This document shows, in pieces, positions 1-12,800 of a stretch of 64,000 nucleotides of DNA. Position 1 is the stretch's first letter; each line of letters starts with the position of its first letter. Under the pieces are notes generated by a model. It did no database searches, had not been told where the DNA came from, and was given only the letters and a program-made list of their open reading frames with translations. Made by a program: the position numbers and the translations under genes. The DNA comes from Pyrocephalus nanus (taxonomy: Eukaryota; Chordata; Aves; Passeriformes; Tyrannidae), in contig CM076265.1 of NCBI GenBank assembly GCA_038380795.1, positions 4,142,001 to 4,206,000 of the forward strand. Reading direction: 5' to 3'.

Positions 1-3000
1 TGTAGCACTTTGTAGGATACTGATTACAATAACTTGTTTTCAATTGGTTTAATTTCTCTGCATGCTGAGCACGGAAATTTCAATTTTTCATGCCAGGTTG
101 GAGGAGAATACAACGTTTTACTTATGTTTAGAGCGTTATAATAGCTGCTTATTGATTAAGGTCTTGTGTTGCCCTCCTTTGGAAAAATGACTCGGCAATC
201 AATGAGTTGAAAAACTCGTCCACATCTGACCAAGTTCAGTGAATGTAAAGAGATCTCAGAAACGCTTTTGGACTGAAGCTTTTTGGAAAATGCAAAACCA
301 TTTCTGATAGTAAAAATGAGCTATTTTGGTGAAACCACAGGAAGAAAGGGAGGAAAGCAGCACATGTGAATTGGCATTTGCATACTATGCCATGGCTGGC
401 AGTATTATTCTTGCAAGATATAATCAGGACCTGAATTTATATAACACACAGGCATGTAGATGTGAAATGCTCATTCTTTAGGGATTCAACAATATATGGT
501 ATTTTCCTCACATGAATTACAAGTAAAAAAAAAAAAAAAATTACCTTGAATTCCTAAAACTAAGGAATGTTCGAATCCAAACTGATTTTCTCAGAAATTA
601 ACGTCTTCGTAATAAAAGCATTCTCAGGAAATATAGCAAAGGCAAAAAGAAGCCAGCTCTCAGAGGACAAAATGCATTACCTGTAGGAGAAAGGAAAGCA
701 CTTCAATTAAAGTAAATATCTTGCTCAGATTGATGGACTCAATTTTTTGGATGAGATCTCTTGTCATAGCTTTGTGACAAAAATACTTCCTCACAGAGTG
801 TTATGTGAAGATGATGAAAAGGCTTCGTAAAAATCTCAGGTTTCACAGTCAGCTGCTCCAAAGGGAACAGGAGTGTAATTTTTAATAAATAATATTTCTG
901 AGGCTAGACTTTCAAAAGATCTAGTGAGTCATAAGCTGGGGAAGTAACAATTAATTCTTGCAGAACTTTCTAGGCATTCTATGGTCCCTACCACTGCAAA
1001 GAGGTACATCAATAAAAAATGAAAATACACCATTTTGGTAGATCTGTACTGTTTACTGAATGGGGATGTACTATTTTGAGCTTTATAGTTAAAAGTTATA
1101 TTAACTTGTTTGATGACATGCATGCCAGGAATGGGAAATGATGATAGCCTGCAAAGATTTCTGCTGTTTCCCCCCACCCCCAAATATGGTGTTCTATAAA
1201 GCAGCTTTTTTTGATTCTTGAGCATTTTATTTCCACAGTGCCACTATAGCATATGCCTTTACTTTTTATTTCTGTAAATCTCTGGAGGTTTTTTTTTTCC
1301 CCTCATGAATCCTTATCTCTCTTGTTATCTCCCACTGTCACATTGTGCTGTCTATCCCAAAAAAAATGGGGTAAAAGCCAATATCTGTCAGTCTGGATGT
1401 AAATGAAGTTTCCTTCCACAAAATGACAGCATAGTACTAGAAAACATTTTGAAAGTTTGGAGATTTTGTGTACAAAATGACAGGAATGAGCAGACCAGAG
1501 GCTCTTGTTTCTATGGCAACACAATGATGTGTCTAGCTCAGCTATTTTCTCCTTTTATGATTTTATAGGTAGGAGGGATTCATCCAGTGAGGTTTAATAT
1601 TGGCAAAACCAGAATTCTAACCCCCAGTCTAATCAGACATTGTCATGCATAAAAACAAAACAGAGGGAAAAAGTTGGCTGTGACTTTTAACAGCGTGAAG
1701 AAAAATGCAGACATTTCTTGGGAGCCGTGAAATAATTCTGTGTGCTCCAGCTCTTCACTTGGCTGATGGTTAAACTGTATTTCATGTCAGGAAATTTCCT
1801 GTGGTAAATCCTTCCTTCCTGCCAGGTGTCATTCCTCCACGTGGTTGATGTCCTGTCTCATGGCCCCTAATCCAGCAGGTGATCCCCACCTGTGTGACTG
1901 TGGAAGGTTCACAGACGTGTCAGTAAATGGATGCAGGAGAAATTCGTGTTGAATGAGCAGTTTATCCATCAGCAGACCTAATCAAAACACTTCTGTTGCA
2001 AGGCTTTGGCTTCAAGATGAAAGCGTTCATGTAAGGCTGGGGTCTGAACAGTAAATTTATTGTTTCTCATTTTTTTAGGCCTTCTTTAAAAATGAGTTCT
2101 AGATTTTATCCAAGAAGTAGAAATATTTGTTTCATCAAACCCAAAAATTCTACTTCAAGTATTTTTAAAAAATTCATGTAAAATAATCGACATTTTTACA
2201 GGTTTTTATTATTCATCTAAATTTGAGGTTGTGTGTATGCATGTATGTATTTGAATAATTAATATAAGATAAAAGCTTCAATCATAATAATTACAATTTT
2301 TTAATACTTATTAATATTTTAAGAACTAAAGAAGAGTGAATAAACGTAGTAGCATGTGCTGCCCTTACAACATGGTTATTTCACTCTATTTTTATGTCTC
2401 TACAGAGCTCCATTTAAATGAGAAGATAACACAGTCTCCTATTTTTTCACAGCAAAGTACCACGTTACCTGAGTATCATTTATAGCTGAATACATTTATT
2501 AAGTGTTGACTAAAAAAAGCCCTAATCACAAAACTCTATTATTCTTACCAAAAAAATTGTCTTAAGTGTTATGTGTATTACTGAGACCTGGGGAAACTTC
2601 ATTGTCTGACAGATGGTCTGACACCCACGTTAAGACATTCATAATTCAGTCTCAAAAAAAAAAAAAAAAAAAAAAAAAGAAGGCAACCAAACCCCTAAGT
2701 AAGAACATATGTGTTTGTTGGAAAAGAAAAAAAAAAAATATGGATCATTTTTTGTCAGAGCAAGCACATATGGCAGTTCCATTTTCTGTCACCGTTTACC
2801 TTCCACTTAAAATTCAAATGTCACAAGGCAAGGAAAAAGTTGAGTATTAAAACACAGAAAAGATTTAACTGAGAATAATCACTGTAAGAACTTTATGCTA
2901 GTTGTTATTGGAACTTAATGGCCATCCAGTTAAATCAAACTTACCCATCCCATTCTGTCCTTGCTTTTGTTTTCTGGACATGTTCCTCCCATTGGTAGTT

Positions 3001-6000
3001 ACTGTTTTATGATTATTTCCCAACCATCTGTTGTCTTTCCTCCAGCCAAAATAATTTCCCTTTATAATTCTGTGATTAATCAAGTAAGCATTATTTTCAT
3101 GCAATAATATGTCTACTTAACTAATCCTGACTCCTCATTCTTGTGTAAATACTCACCGAGTAACTGCAACAATTTGCCATTTAAATTTCTGGTGAAGAGA
3201 AATCTGTTTGCCAGGTTTCACATTTCCCATTGTCAGCCCTTTGCGTTTTTATTAATGCAATGATAATTAAACATTTTTCTCTCTAATTCACACCTCTGGA
3301 TACCAAAAGGCACGTGCATGTCGGATGGATAGAGGTGCTCAATGAACTGGAATGTGCCTCTTATTAATGAAGGTGTTGGAAGTCCTCAGAGATTACCCTG
3401 GGACTGGGGAAACATAAAATGCAATTCCAATCTTACAGCATTTGCAAATTAAATGGTTTTGAAAAGCAAGACAATGCTATGGTGTTTAACTTTTTGAAAG
3501 GATTTTGAAAGAGTATCTACATTTTTTTTTTTTTTAGATATTCCAGTGAATAAGTGACACAAAGTTATTCTAAGCAGGAGCAAAAGTTGCCAGCACCGTG
3601 TGGGATAACCACACCTAAGTGGTTTGTGACAACCTGCAAAAAAACATACACAAAAATAAGCAGTTTCAGAAACTGCAGCCCTAACTTGAGATATCTGAGA
3701 TTTTGTGTGTGTGTGTGTGTGTAGAGAGCCTGTTCACATTTGTTAATCCTATAAAAAAGGCATACCCACTGATGAATGAAGGGATTAAATCAAATAGCTG
3801 GTATTTTAATGAATAATATATCATTATCTACACTAGCAGTCCAGGTATGCTTAGATGACAACATGAGAATGTCTGAAAGATGCGCTGCATGAAGTCCCTT
3901 CCTTTTGTAATGCTTTAAAAAAAGCCTCAGGTTAATGATATTTTAGAGCAACATTTGCTCTGATGATTGGTTTAAATACAGTGGCAACCACATAATCCCC
4001 TAATTCCATAGGTAATAACATAGCCACCCCTTTTTAGCTGGTCTTAGGCAACACTCTCATTTTAAGCACTTACATACAGCAAGGTAAGAGATTGTTATGT
4101 AGGCCTTTTTGTAGTCCAAAAGCTAAATGTATAAGAAGTTTTGTAGTTTTCTTCATTCTTTCGTTATGAAATAAAACATCCAATCTCTTGCTGTCCCCTC
4201 CCCTGATTTGGGGCTCTGAGACACAAACAGCTTGGCATTAAAGTGCTTTTCAACTTTCTATATGGATGTCACTTAAATTTCACTGATTCACTGTTCATGT
4301 TATTGTAGCTTTCCTTTCCCTGGCCCTTTTGGGGCGTGTACATGTTTAAATTATTCATTAGCTGAAGTGCTTACCTGCCCTGCATTTAAGCAGAATTTAA
4401 GAGGGATTCTTTCTGTGCAACTCTGTGGTTCTGTGTTTACTTTCAGGTGTTGATACCTTTGCATAAAACTGTCCATGTAGTAGCATTCACTCTTTTCCAT
4501 CAATAATTATGTGGTTTTCTTAATAATACATCATCTAAATATGCTACCTAATTTGTTCTGTTGGTTTCAGGCTTCTGAAAGAGTATTTTCCATTCAATTT
4601 TAGATCTTCACTTTCCTCCTTTCTCTTCTTTGAAGCTTATTTGCTTTTCAGGATGTTATGACTTTAAAGTTTATTCAGCAAAACAGATGTTGTGTAGGTG
4701 CTGCTGGTAGGTAGGTGGTGCAGAGTTGGAAGTTCAAGGGTGTGAAGTGAGTTTCCACGCTCATAAAGTTATTTGTATCAATATCAAAAAGTTCTAAAGA
4801 TGAGTAAATAAGAATATTTGTCCTGGTAAGCTGTCTAAGCCTCTAAAAAAGGAGGACGCTGCTTTTGCTTACCAGGGGTAAAATGGACTAATTCATTTAG
4901 TATTTCCAAAAAGATTCAGTTTTCATGGTCATATAACCAGCTGAACTCTTAACTTAAAAATAAATATGGTGTTTCCCCATCAGCAGCACCACTTAGAACT
5001 GATACTAAACCAGTGAGTTTAGGCAATGGGGTCCACGTGGCATTCAAATACCTCCCACCTCTAACAATCATCAGTCTTTGGTTTCTCTGCTGTTCCTACA
5101 TTTTTCTTCTTATCTGAAAAGGATACTATTTTATCCTCAGAGCCTGGTATACTCAAATGAATCTAGTATCCAGACTCTAACAGTGGGTTTAGGATGATTA
5201 TACCTTAATACAGCTCTGTGAAAAAATCTGGAGAGCTATTTCAAACTACTTTATGCTCCCTATAGTTATTCTCTCCATGGTATATATCAGATTTTTTTTT
5301 TCCCCCCTGCATAAACTATGTAAGACTACTTGAATTAAAATTTAATTTCAAAAGGCTACCATAAAAATTAGTATTTTACACTCCCCTGTTCTCTCTCTAA
5401 TTGCCCACTTAATCACATTATTTTTTTTTTCCCATGACCAAAGTCAGAACTTGGATAGTGATGAAGCACTGCACATATTTAGTGTTTCTGAAGATGTTTT
5501 GAACTGTTGGCTTTTCCTCCACTGCTGCAAAACAAGCATCTAATACACTGGTTTATTTTATTTCAAAAAATTATTTGCATTTGTGCTGCCACAGCTAAAA
5601 TCATCTCAAGTAGCCAGCCTGGGGACCAAGCAAGAGAGTCTCTGCAGACTTTTGCAGTGGAAATACTGATGCTCTTCATGTTCAAATTTGTCCTTACATA
5701 ATCAGCTTTTGTGTTGCTGGAAAATTCTTTATTCATGGGTGAGGCAAATCATCTGCTTATATGAATATTGTACACGTGGCATCCTGCAGCAAAATGCACA
5801 GTGGTACAAGCTCAACCCTACAAATGGTCTCATTTGTTAAGCTAGTTAGTATCCTAGAAAAAAAAAACTAGTTTATGCTCAGGCTGCCTTTTCCTTCTTG
5901 TTTTACTTGTGTGTCAACCAAATATTAAACCAAAAGTAACCACAAAGTTTTATTCCACAAAACATAATTTTTGCTATTTCCGTCCCAGAACTCTACACAA

Positions 6001-9000
6001 GCACCTTCCTTGTGTGTGCTCTGTTACCTTTTTCAGGGACCTCATCAGAGCACAGCAGTGTTGAATCAACACTCAAAAACGTGTTTTGCAGCAAGCTGAG
6101 CTTTCTGTTGGTTTGTCAAAGGCTTTTTTAACCCCCACCCCCAGTAGTGATAGCAACTAGATTGTCACTTAGGGAGAAAACTTGCAAAGCAGAATCATGC
6201 TTGTGCTCTTTTAGCCTTAAAAAAGGGGAAAAAAACCCAACCCAAACAACCTAAACAAAACCCCACAATCCAAAACACCACAAAACACACACACACGCAC
6301 AAAAACAGAGGAGGAAAAAAAAGACCATTTTCTTACACTGCTTGGTATACAACATCCTTATACCTGGAGATCCTAATTGTGCTAAGAAAAAATAAAATAG
6401 ACTAGAAATAAAGGGAATGGAAAACATTAGGATGCAGGACACTGCCTAGCACTTTGCCTCACTCTGTACTCTGTGGCAGGAATTGCCAACAGGCTGCTCA
6501 GGCTCACAGTGGAAAAGTACTGTTTGCTTCAGCCAACGAAAGCAGGATTCCCCTGACCTGTGGGGCTCTCAGGGTTGTCATCTGGCGCTTACCTGATGTT
6601 TAGGATTTGCTTTGCAACTCCTGCTTGGTTTGTAGCATGTAGATGTGCAGGGGAAGGAAAAGGGAACTGTTTTTCTCAGTGCAAATTCACATCGCTCCGT
6701 TACAAACCTCAGGGTTTCCTGTGGGCTTCACCAGCCAGGCTTAACCTGTCCTGGAACTCTTCCTTGACATCTGAAGGCCCTTAAAGAGAGAGAGAAGATG
6801 ATCCACATTCCTATTTTGTCCAGTAAGTTGACAATACAGCAATGAAAAAAAAAAAAAAAAAAGTTGGGTTTAGGGTGTACTGAGCACATTTTAACACTGG
6901 TTTCCTTCGGGGAATTCCATAGTGCAGTCTTAGGATGCTTGGGCCACACGTGTTGCTGAGGTACACATGGAGAATTTAGACTCCTGCCAACTTCAGAAAT
7001 CCATCATTCACGTGGATGACACTGGAAATAATCGAAATTTGTCAGATTATTAAAAAACAACCCAAACAAAAGCCATCAGAGGTCTCTGTTGTCTAAGCCC
7101 ACTCAGTGCCAATCCCTGCACCAGAGGAGTAGATGTAGATGGTGCCTTAGATCAGCCTATTTCTCCTTAATTACAGTAACTCAAGAAGGATTCAGAATGT
7201 TGAATGTTGGGCAACACTATGGAACAGTTGATCAAATTTTTATTCATAGTGCTTAGAAGTATCCACACAGAAATTAATTAAGAGAAAAAAGTAACAAGTG
7301 CAACAACGCCGGTTTGTGTTTGCATGTATACATTTATATATATGAAATATAATATTTTAAATACTTCATTCTCAAACTGCATTTAAAGATTTTTACAATG
7401 CCCAGCCTAGCACTTTGTGCTGCACTGCAGCCAAAGTGTGTGTGCATTGGGTACCTGTCTGCACTGGAGTGGAGGAATCAAGAGAAGAGAACATGTCCCC
7501 ATTTCTCCTCCACTGATCTTCCCATTTCTCTGTTAAACTGTGATGTGATAAAGTACAATAAATGTCCATAACACTACCTATCTGTCTAAGATAGGTGATT
7601 TTTTGCAATGTGCTCTGAAATTGGAAAAAATGTGGGAGGCTGAAGTTTACTGATGTCATTTAACACATCCAAGAGTTTGTAGGCAAAGAGTATCTCCCTC
7701 CAAAGTGTTCCTTCACACAGTTTCAACACTGATACAATTATAATTTGAATACTCTTATAATTTAAATACCCAAATCATTTCTATTGATACGATGAATAAT
7801 ATTAATTCTCCTAAAAAAGCATTCAAAGCCTTAATTGTATGTGCCTATCACCAGCCTAACAGGTGACAGGAGTTTTCCATCACTATGTCTAAAGCAGATT
7901 CCCAATCCTCTGCCTTTAAATGGTTGTATTGTGTCTTCCTCTCTTTGCACTGCCCTTGCTGAACCTGCACCTCTGCTCTGCAAGATTCACATTAGACACC
8001 TTCTCCACCTAAAGGTCAGGTGTACAAACACCCATCTCTGTGTTATTTTTACAGTGCACTGCTTAGACTGTTGCTGTGTACTGTTTGAAATACGAAATTC
8101 CTACAGGGAATTCCTAAAAACCCTCAATAATGCAGTAAATCCTTTAGTTGCTTGAAGTCAGTTGACAGGCTTTTTAAGGCCACTCACTGTTATGCACTTG
8201 ACAAATATATACAGGATACTGTGTTCACAGAGTGAAGTTGATATCATCATTCATTGTTTTATTACTTTACAAAGACACACTGAAACCAGACTTCTGTGTC
8301 TCATGGGGGGATAAAAAAAAAAAGTAATTTGCATTACTTTCTGGGAAAGGCAGGATTAATGACATCAAACACTTAGCTACTCTTCTGCTCAGAGTCTTTA
8401 GAGTCTTTAATTCTATGTAAGATAATTTACACAGTAAGAAACGACTTCTAAAGACTCTGGAACAGAAGTGGCCTATTCTATCCATTAGCAAATGCCTACT
8501 TCTGAAATTTACCTCTTGAAGGGGAACTAGACATGCTAACTTTTAGATATCTGACATTAGAAACTGTGTGTTAACTACTCAAAATCATTGTCTTTGGGCT
8601 GTTCTATTTTTTTCTAATGTGCTGAGAAAAAAATACACAAACGAAATACTGCATTTTTACAGATATACAAGAATTTATAGGAAGAATAAACTCCTCATGA
8701 CTCCAGTAGAACAGTGCATGTACACTATTAGGCATGTGTGTGCATTATTATAAGGTACCGAACCAAAAAAAGGAAAGATAAATAATACTGTAAAACCCCC
8801 CTACATTTAAAATGAATGTGATCTTTAGATGCTCTAAAACAGTGGGTTTTGGCAGAAAATTAGGAAAAAAATAAAACAAACACTACCTTGACCTGTATTT
8901 ACTGAAGTTCTGTAGCTGAAGAAAACTTGGGTTGACATCAGACCAGTATTTATTAGAGCAGAATTACCAAAATAAAATTTCAAATAATTCTGCATTTGTC

Positions 9001-9694
9001 GTTGCTCGTGAGAAAAATGCCCCCAAGAAGCCCAGCTTCTCTGAACAGAGGCCTCCAGTCAGGCCTGATTTTATTTCCATGTGCACAGGGATGTGGCAGT
9101 TGCTCCTCAGCGTGGCAGAGCACTCCGTGATTCAGCAGATTTCTTCCCGAGGGAAGGGCTGACAAAGGCTGGATGAATAGAGGCATTTTCACACCCACTG
9201 GCAGAAAAGCTGCAGAAGCCTTGGCTGAACTCTCTAGGGCTGGCAATGGCCATTAATCTCTCACTTACATGAGCACTAAAACTCCATTAATGAGTGTTTT
9301 TCACACACAGTAGCACTTCCAAGAACTTTCAGCATCAGAACTCAGGTGATCTTTTACAAGGGGTAAAAAATATCCCATCAGTCAAGGCCTCAGGTTATTC
9401 CTCTGATATTTTGGTCCTAATTTTTTTAAGTGTAATGACGGATCTTTTATTGCTATACCACTAAGACACGAGCATGCTGCTGCAGCTCTGAGTTGCTACA
9501 TCTCTCTCAGCCCTTAAACTGCAAACCTGGAATGATGCCACAAAGCCTTACAGAGACCGAGACTCAGGAGTGCTGAGCCCCTCTCCCTGTCCTGCTCCTC
9601 CATCCCCATGAACCGTGCTGGTATTTCTCAGTTCGAATTCCCTGTAGCAGCGAAGCTGGATGCAGTTTTTGATACTCTTCCTCTGGATTTACAG
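1..9694 (+). other. SPON1: SPON1 intron (5' part outside window)
   Basis: This 9.7 kb is intronic: the first recognisable exon at 9695 opens with the last base of a codon, so a spliced upstream exon must exist beyond the left edge. I looked for the preceding spondin_N exon here and did not find it. The stretch is AT-rich. It holds A-tracts (near 526-540, 2654-2678 and 6844-6862) and a GT run at 3704-3722. I saw no coding exon, RNA gene or recognisable CR1 copy in it. Confidence 0.75.
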
Positions 9695-9896
9695 GAGAGC
9701 TGCTCCCTCTGCTGAGTTCTCTGTCGATCGCCACCGGCACCTGATGTCCTTCCTCACCATGCTGGGCCCCAGCCCCGACTGGAATGTGGGGCTCTCTGCT
9801 GAGGATCTCTGCACCAAGGACTGTGGCTGGGTGCAGAAAGTCGTTCAGGATTTAATCCCCTGGGATGCTGGCACGGACAGTGGCGTTACCTATGAG
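9695..9896 (+). CDS. SPON1: SPON1 exon: end of spondin_N domain
   Basis: It begins after the acceptor TTTACAG in phase 2 and encodes RAAPSAEFSVDRHRHL through DSGVTYE. The donor is GTATAG. It contains the conserved AEDLCTKDCGWVQKV core of the spondin_N domain. Confidence 0.96.
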
Positions 9897-12800
9897 GTAT
9901 AGGGACTATTTGTAATGTGTTCAAATATATTACCTTAAAGTGTTGAAGAATGAAAGCTATTTGATCCTCGGTAATGTCCTATGTGAATTTGTACTGCTCC
10001 AGCAAAAATTTTTCTTACAATGAATTAGAAGTAATTTAAACAGATGTTAGCTACAGATACTGTTGGTCATTTTGTCTGAAGTCCTTAAGCATTGTTATTA
10101 ACGGGATAATATCACTTTCACCTGGGATGTTATTACCACAGAATCACAAATGGGTAAGGCTGGAAGGAACCACCACGAGTCATCCGGTCCCACCTCCCTA
10201 TTTTAAGCAGGGTCATCCCAAAGCACGTTGCACAGCACTGTCTGTGGTTCTTGAATATCTTCAGTGAGGGAGACTCCACCTCTCCCTGGGCAGAGCATCC
10301 TCAGCTAAAGTCCAGGTTTTGACCAAATTAGTTATGTCAAGTGAACTGAATACCCTCACAGCACAGACAGCTGAAGTGAGACTAGACTAGTCTAGTCATT
10401 AGACTAGTCCCATCCTGAAATAGGACACACATTCCCATGTCAGATGACAAGATGTGGTTGATTTTTGTCTTTCAGACCCGGCCTCTTTAAAACCTGAGGA
10501 ATTTCTCCAGTTATAATACAGCTCTGGGAGCATATTGAATAATTTATTTTGTTTAACTTATTTAATCAGACAACAAAGCATGCACATTATTGTTAACCCA
10601 GCTTCAGACCTGAATCCTGAACTATTAGAGAAGTACTTCTTGTCAAAGTAAAACAAAAAACAACAAAACCAAACCAAAACCACAAACAAACAAAACCAAA
10701 AACAAACAAAGAAACAAAACACACACACACACACAAAACCACTAAAAAGCCTGACCATTAAGTACGAATGTGCCAAGTTCATCTTACACAGGAATTTTGC
10801 AATTTAGCATCTCAGAGAAATTTTTATTTCTGCAGATTAATTGTATTATTAATTATTAATTTCTTTTTTAACATTTTTTTTTCTTTTTGATTGCAGTCTC
10901 CTAACAAACCTACAGTGCCTCAAGAGAAGATCAGGCCACTCACAAGCTTAGATCATCCCCAAAGCCCATTTTATGATCCAGAAGGAGGATCTATCAAGCT
11001 GGTAGCCAGAGTTGTCATCGAGAGAATTGCACGCAAGGTATAACAGACATGTAAAATTCTCAAGTGAGTGCAAAAAAAAACCACTCCATAAACCAGAAAA
11101 TTAATCTTTCCTCCCCCTCCACCCAACTCTACACTCTTTACCCTACTCACAACAAAGCTAATGGCAGAAAAAATCTACAACTATCTTACAGTATTAGTTC
11201 TACTTCTGGTAATTATTGCATCTGCTTAATTGGGGATTTTCTTTAAACATGCCTAGGAATTCAAAGGGAAAAAGGTGCTGCAGATGCAGTAATGCCTCCC
11301 ACTATACTGTTTTAGCCCCTCTCTGTGCATTCATATATGAGTTTCCTGTATTCAGTCTCACAATGGTGTTTTTGCAGGGGGAGCAGTGCAATATCGTTCC
11401 CGATAACATAGATGATATTGTGGCAGATCTGGCACCGGAGGAAAAAGAAGAAGGTACATTTTAAATTAGTTCATGCAGTACTAATTTATATTTTGTTTCA
11501 TTCTCCCCTATCGTTTGTAGATAAGGAACAAAACTGACTCAGGAGCAAAAATTCCACTCGGTGTCAAACGGTGATTTAGGTTTTCATCTCATCTATCTAC
11601 TATTAGCCCTCCCTTATAGAGCAAAGAAATTGCATATATACCTAGAAGATGGCAATAACAATGCAGGTGATAAAAGAGAGAAGCCTTTTGGGATTCAGAT
11701 AAAAATTATTTTTTTAAAATGAAAGCTGGCAATTGGTAATTCTTGTTTCTTCTGGGCTAAAATGGAGAAGATGGAATGCTGAAGGAAAGAATGTATCCTC
11801 TCAGAATCCAAAGTAATCATCAGCCAAGTAAAGGGGAGAAAATTGAAGACTATTTTTAACATTCAGTGTCTTTCCTTACTTTTTAGATGATACCCCTGAG
11901 ACCTGCATATATTCAAACTGGTCCCCATGGTCAGCCTGCAGCTCTTCTACCTGTGAAAAGGGGAAGAGGATGAGGCAGAGAATGCTTAAAGCTCAGCTGG
12001 ACCTCAGTGTGCCCTGCCCAGATACCCAAGATTTTCAGCCATGCATGGGTCCAGGCTGCAGTGATGAAGGTAACCAGGAGTGAAATGTGGAGGAGAAGAA
12101 CACCTTGTAGGGTTTTCTCTTCCTTTAAATTTCTTAAGGCTGTTGGTTCCTGTGGTATGGCTTCAGTTATGGCAAACAGAGGGACAGCTGCTGAAGAACA
12201 CAAGCTGAGGCTGTCTGGGGTTAATTCTGCACTTCAGCTGAGTCAGGGCATGAAGAACACAAAAGTATAAAGGAAAGGAGGAAAGGAAGCAATAGGGGAA
12301 AGAATAATGTGAAAAACAGCATCAAAGTGAATGCTGCTCAGAAATGGGCAGCTACAGGTTTGTCATCAGTTCTGCCAATACTTGCAATTGAAATGGTTCT
12401 CTGTATTTTAGATGGTTCCACTTGCATGATGTCTGACTGGATTACATGGTCCCCCTGTAGTGTTTCCTGTGGAATGGGAACGAGGTCTAGGGAGAGATAT
12501 GTAAAGCAGTTCCCTGAGGATGGCTCCATGTGCAAAGTGCCTACTGAAGAGACCGAGAAGTGTATTGTAAATGAGGAGTGCTGTAAGTGTTCGATTTAAC
12601 TTGATAAAATCCAGCTTGTAATACGAGCACTGCCCAAACCATTTCTTTATATGAGCCCTACTTATGAACAATTCCCTCTGTCCACTTCGAACAGCTCCCA
12701 GCAGCTGCCTTGTCACTGAATGGGGTGAGTGGGATGAATGCAGTGCCAGCTGTGGCACAGGGATGAAGAGACGGCACAGGATGATCAAGATGACTCCTGC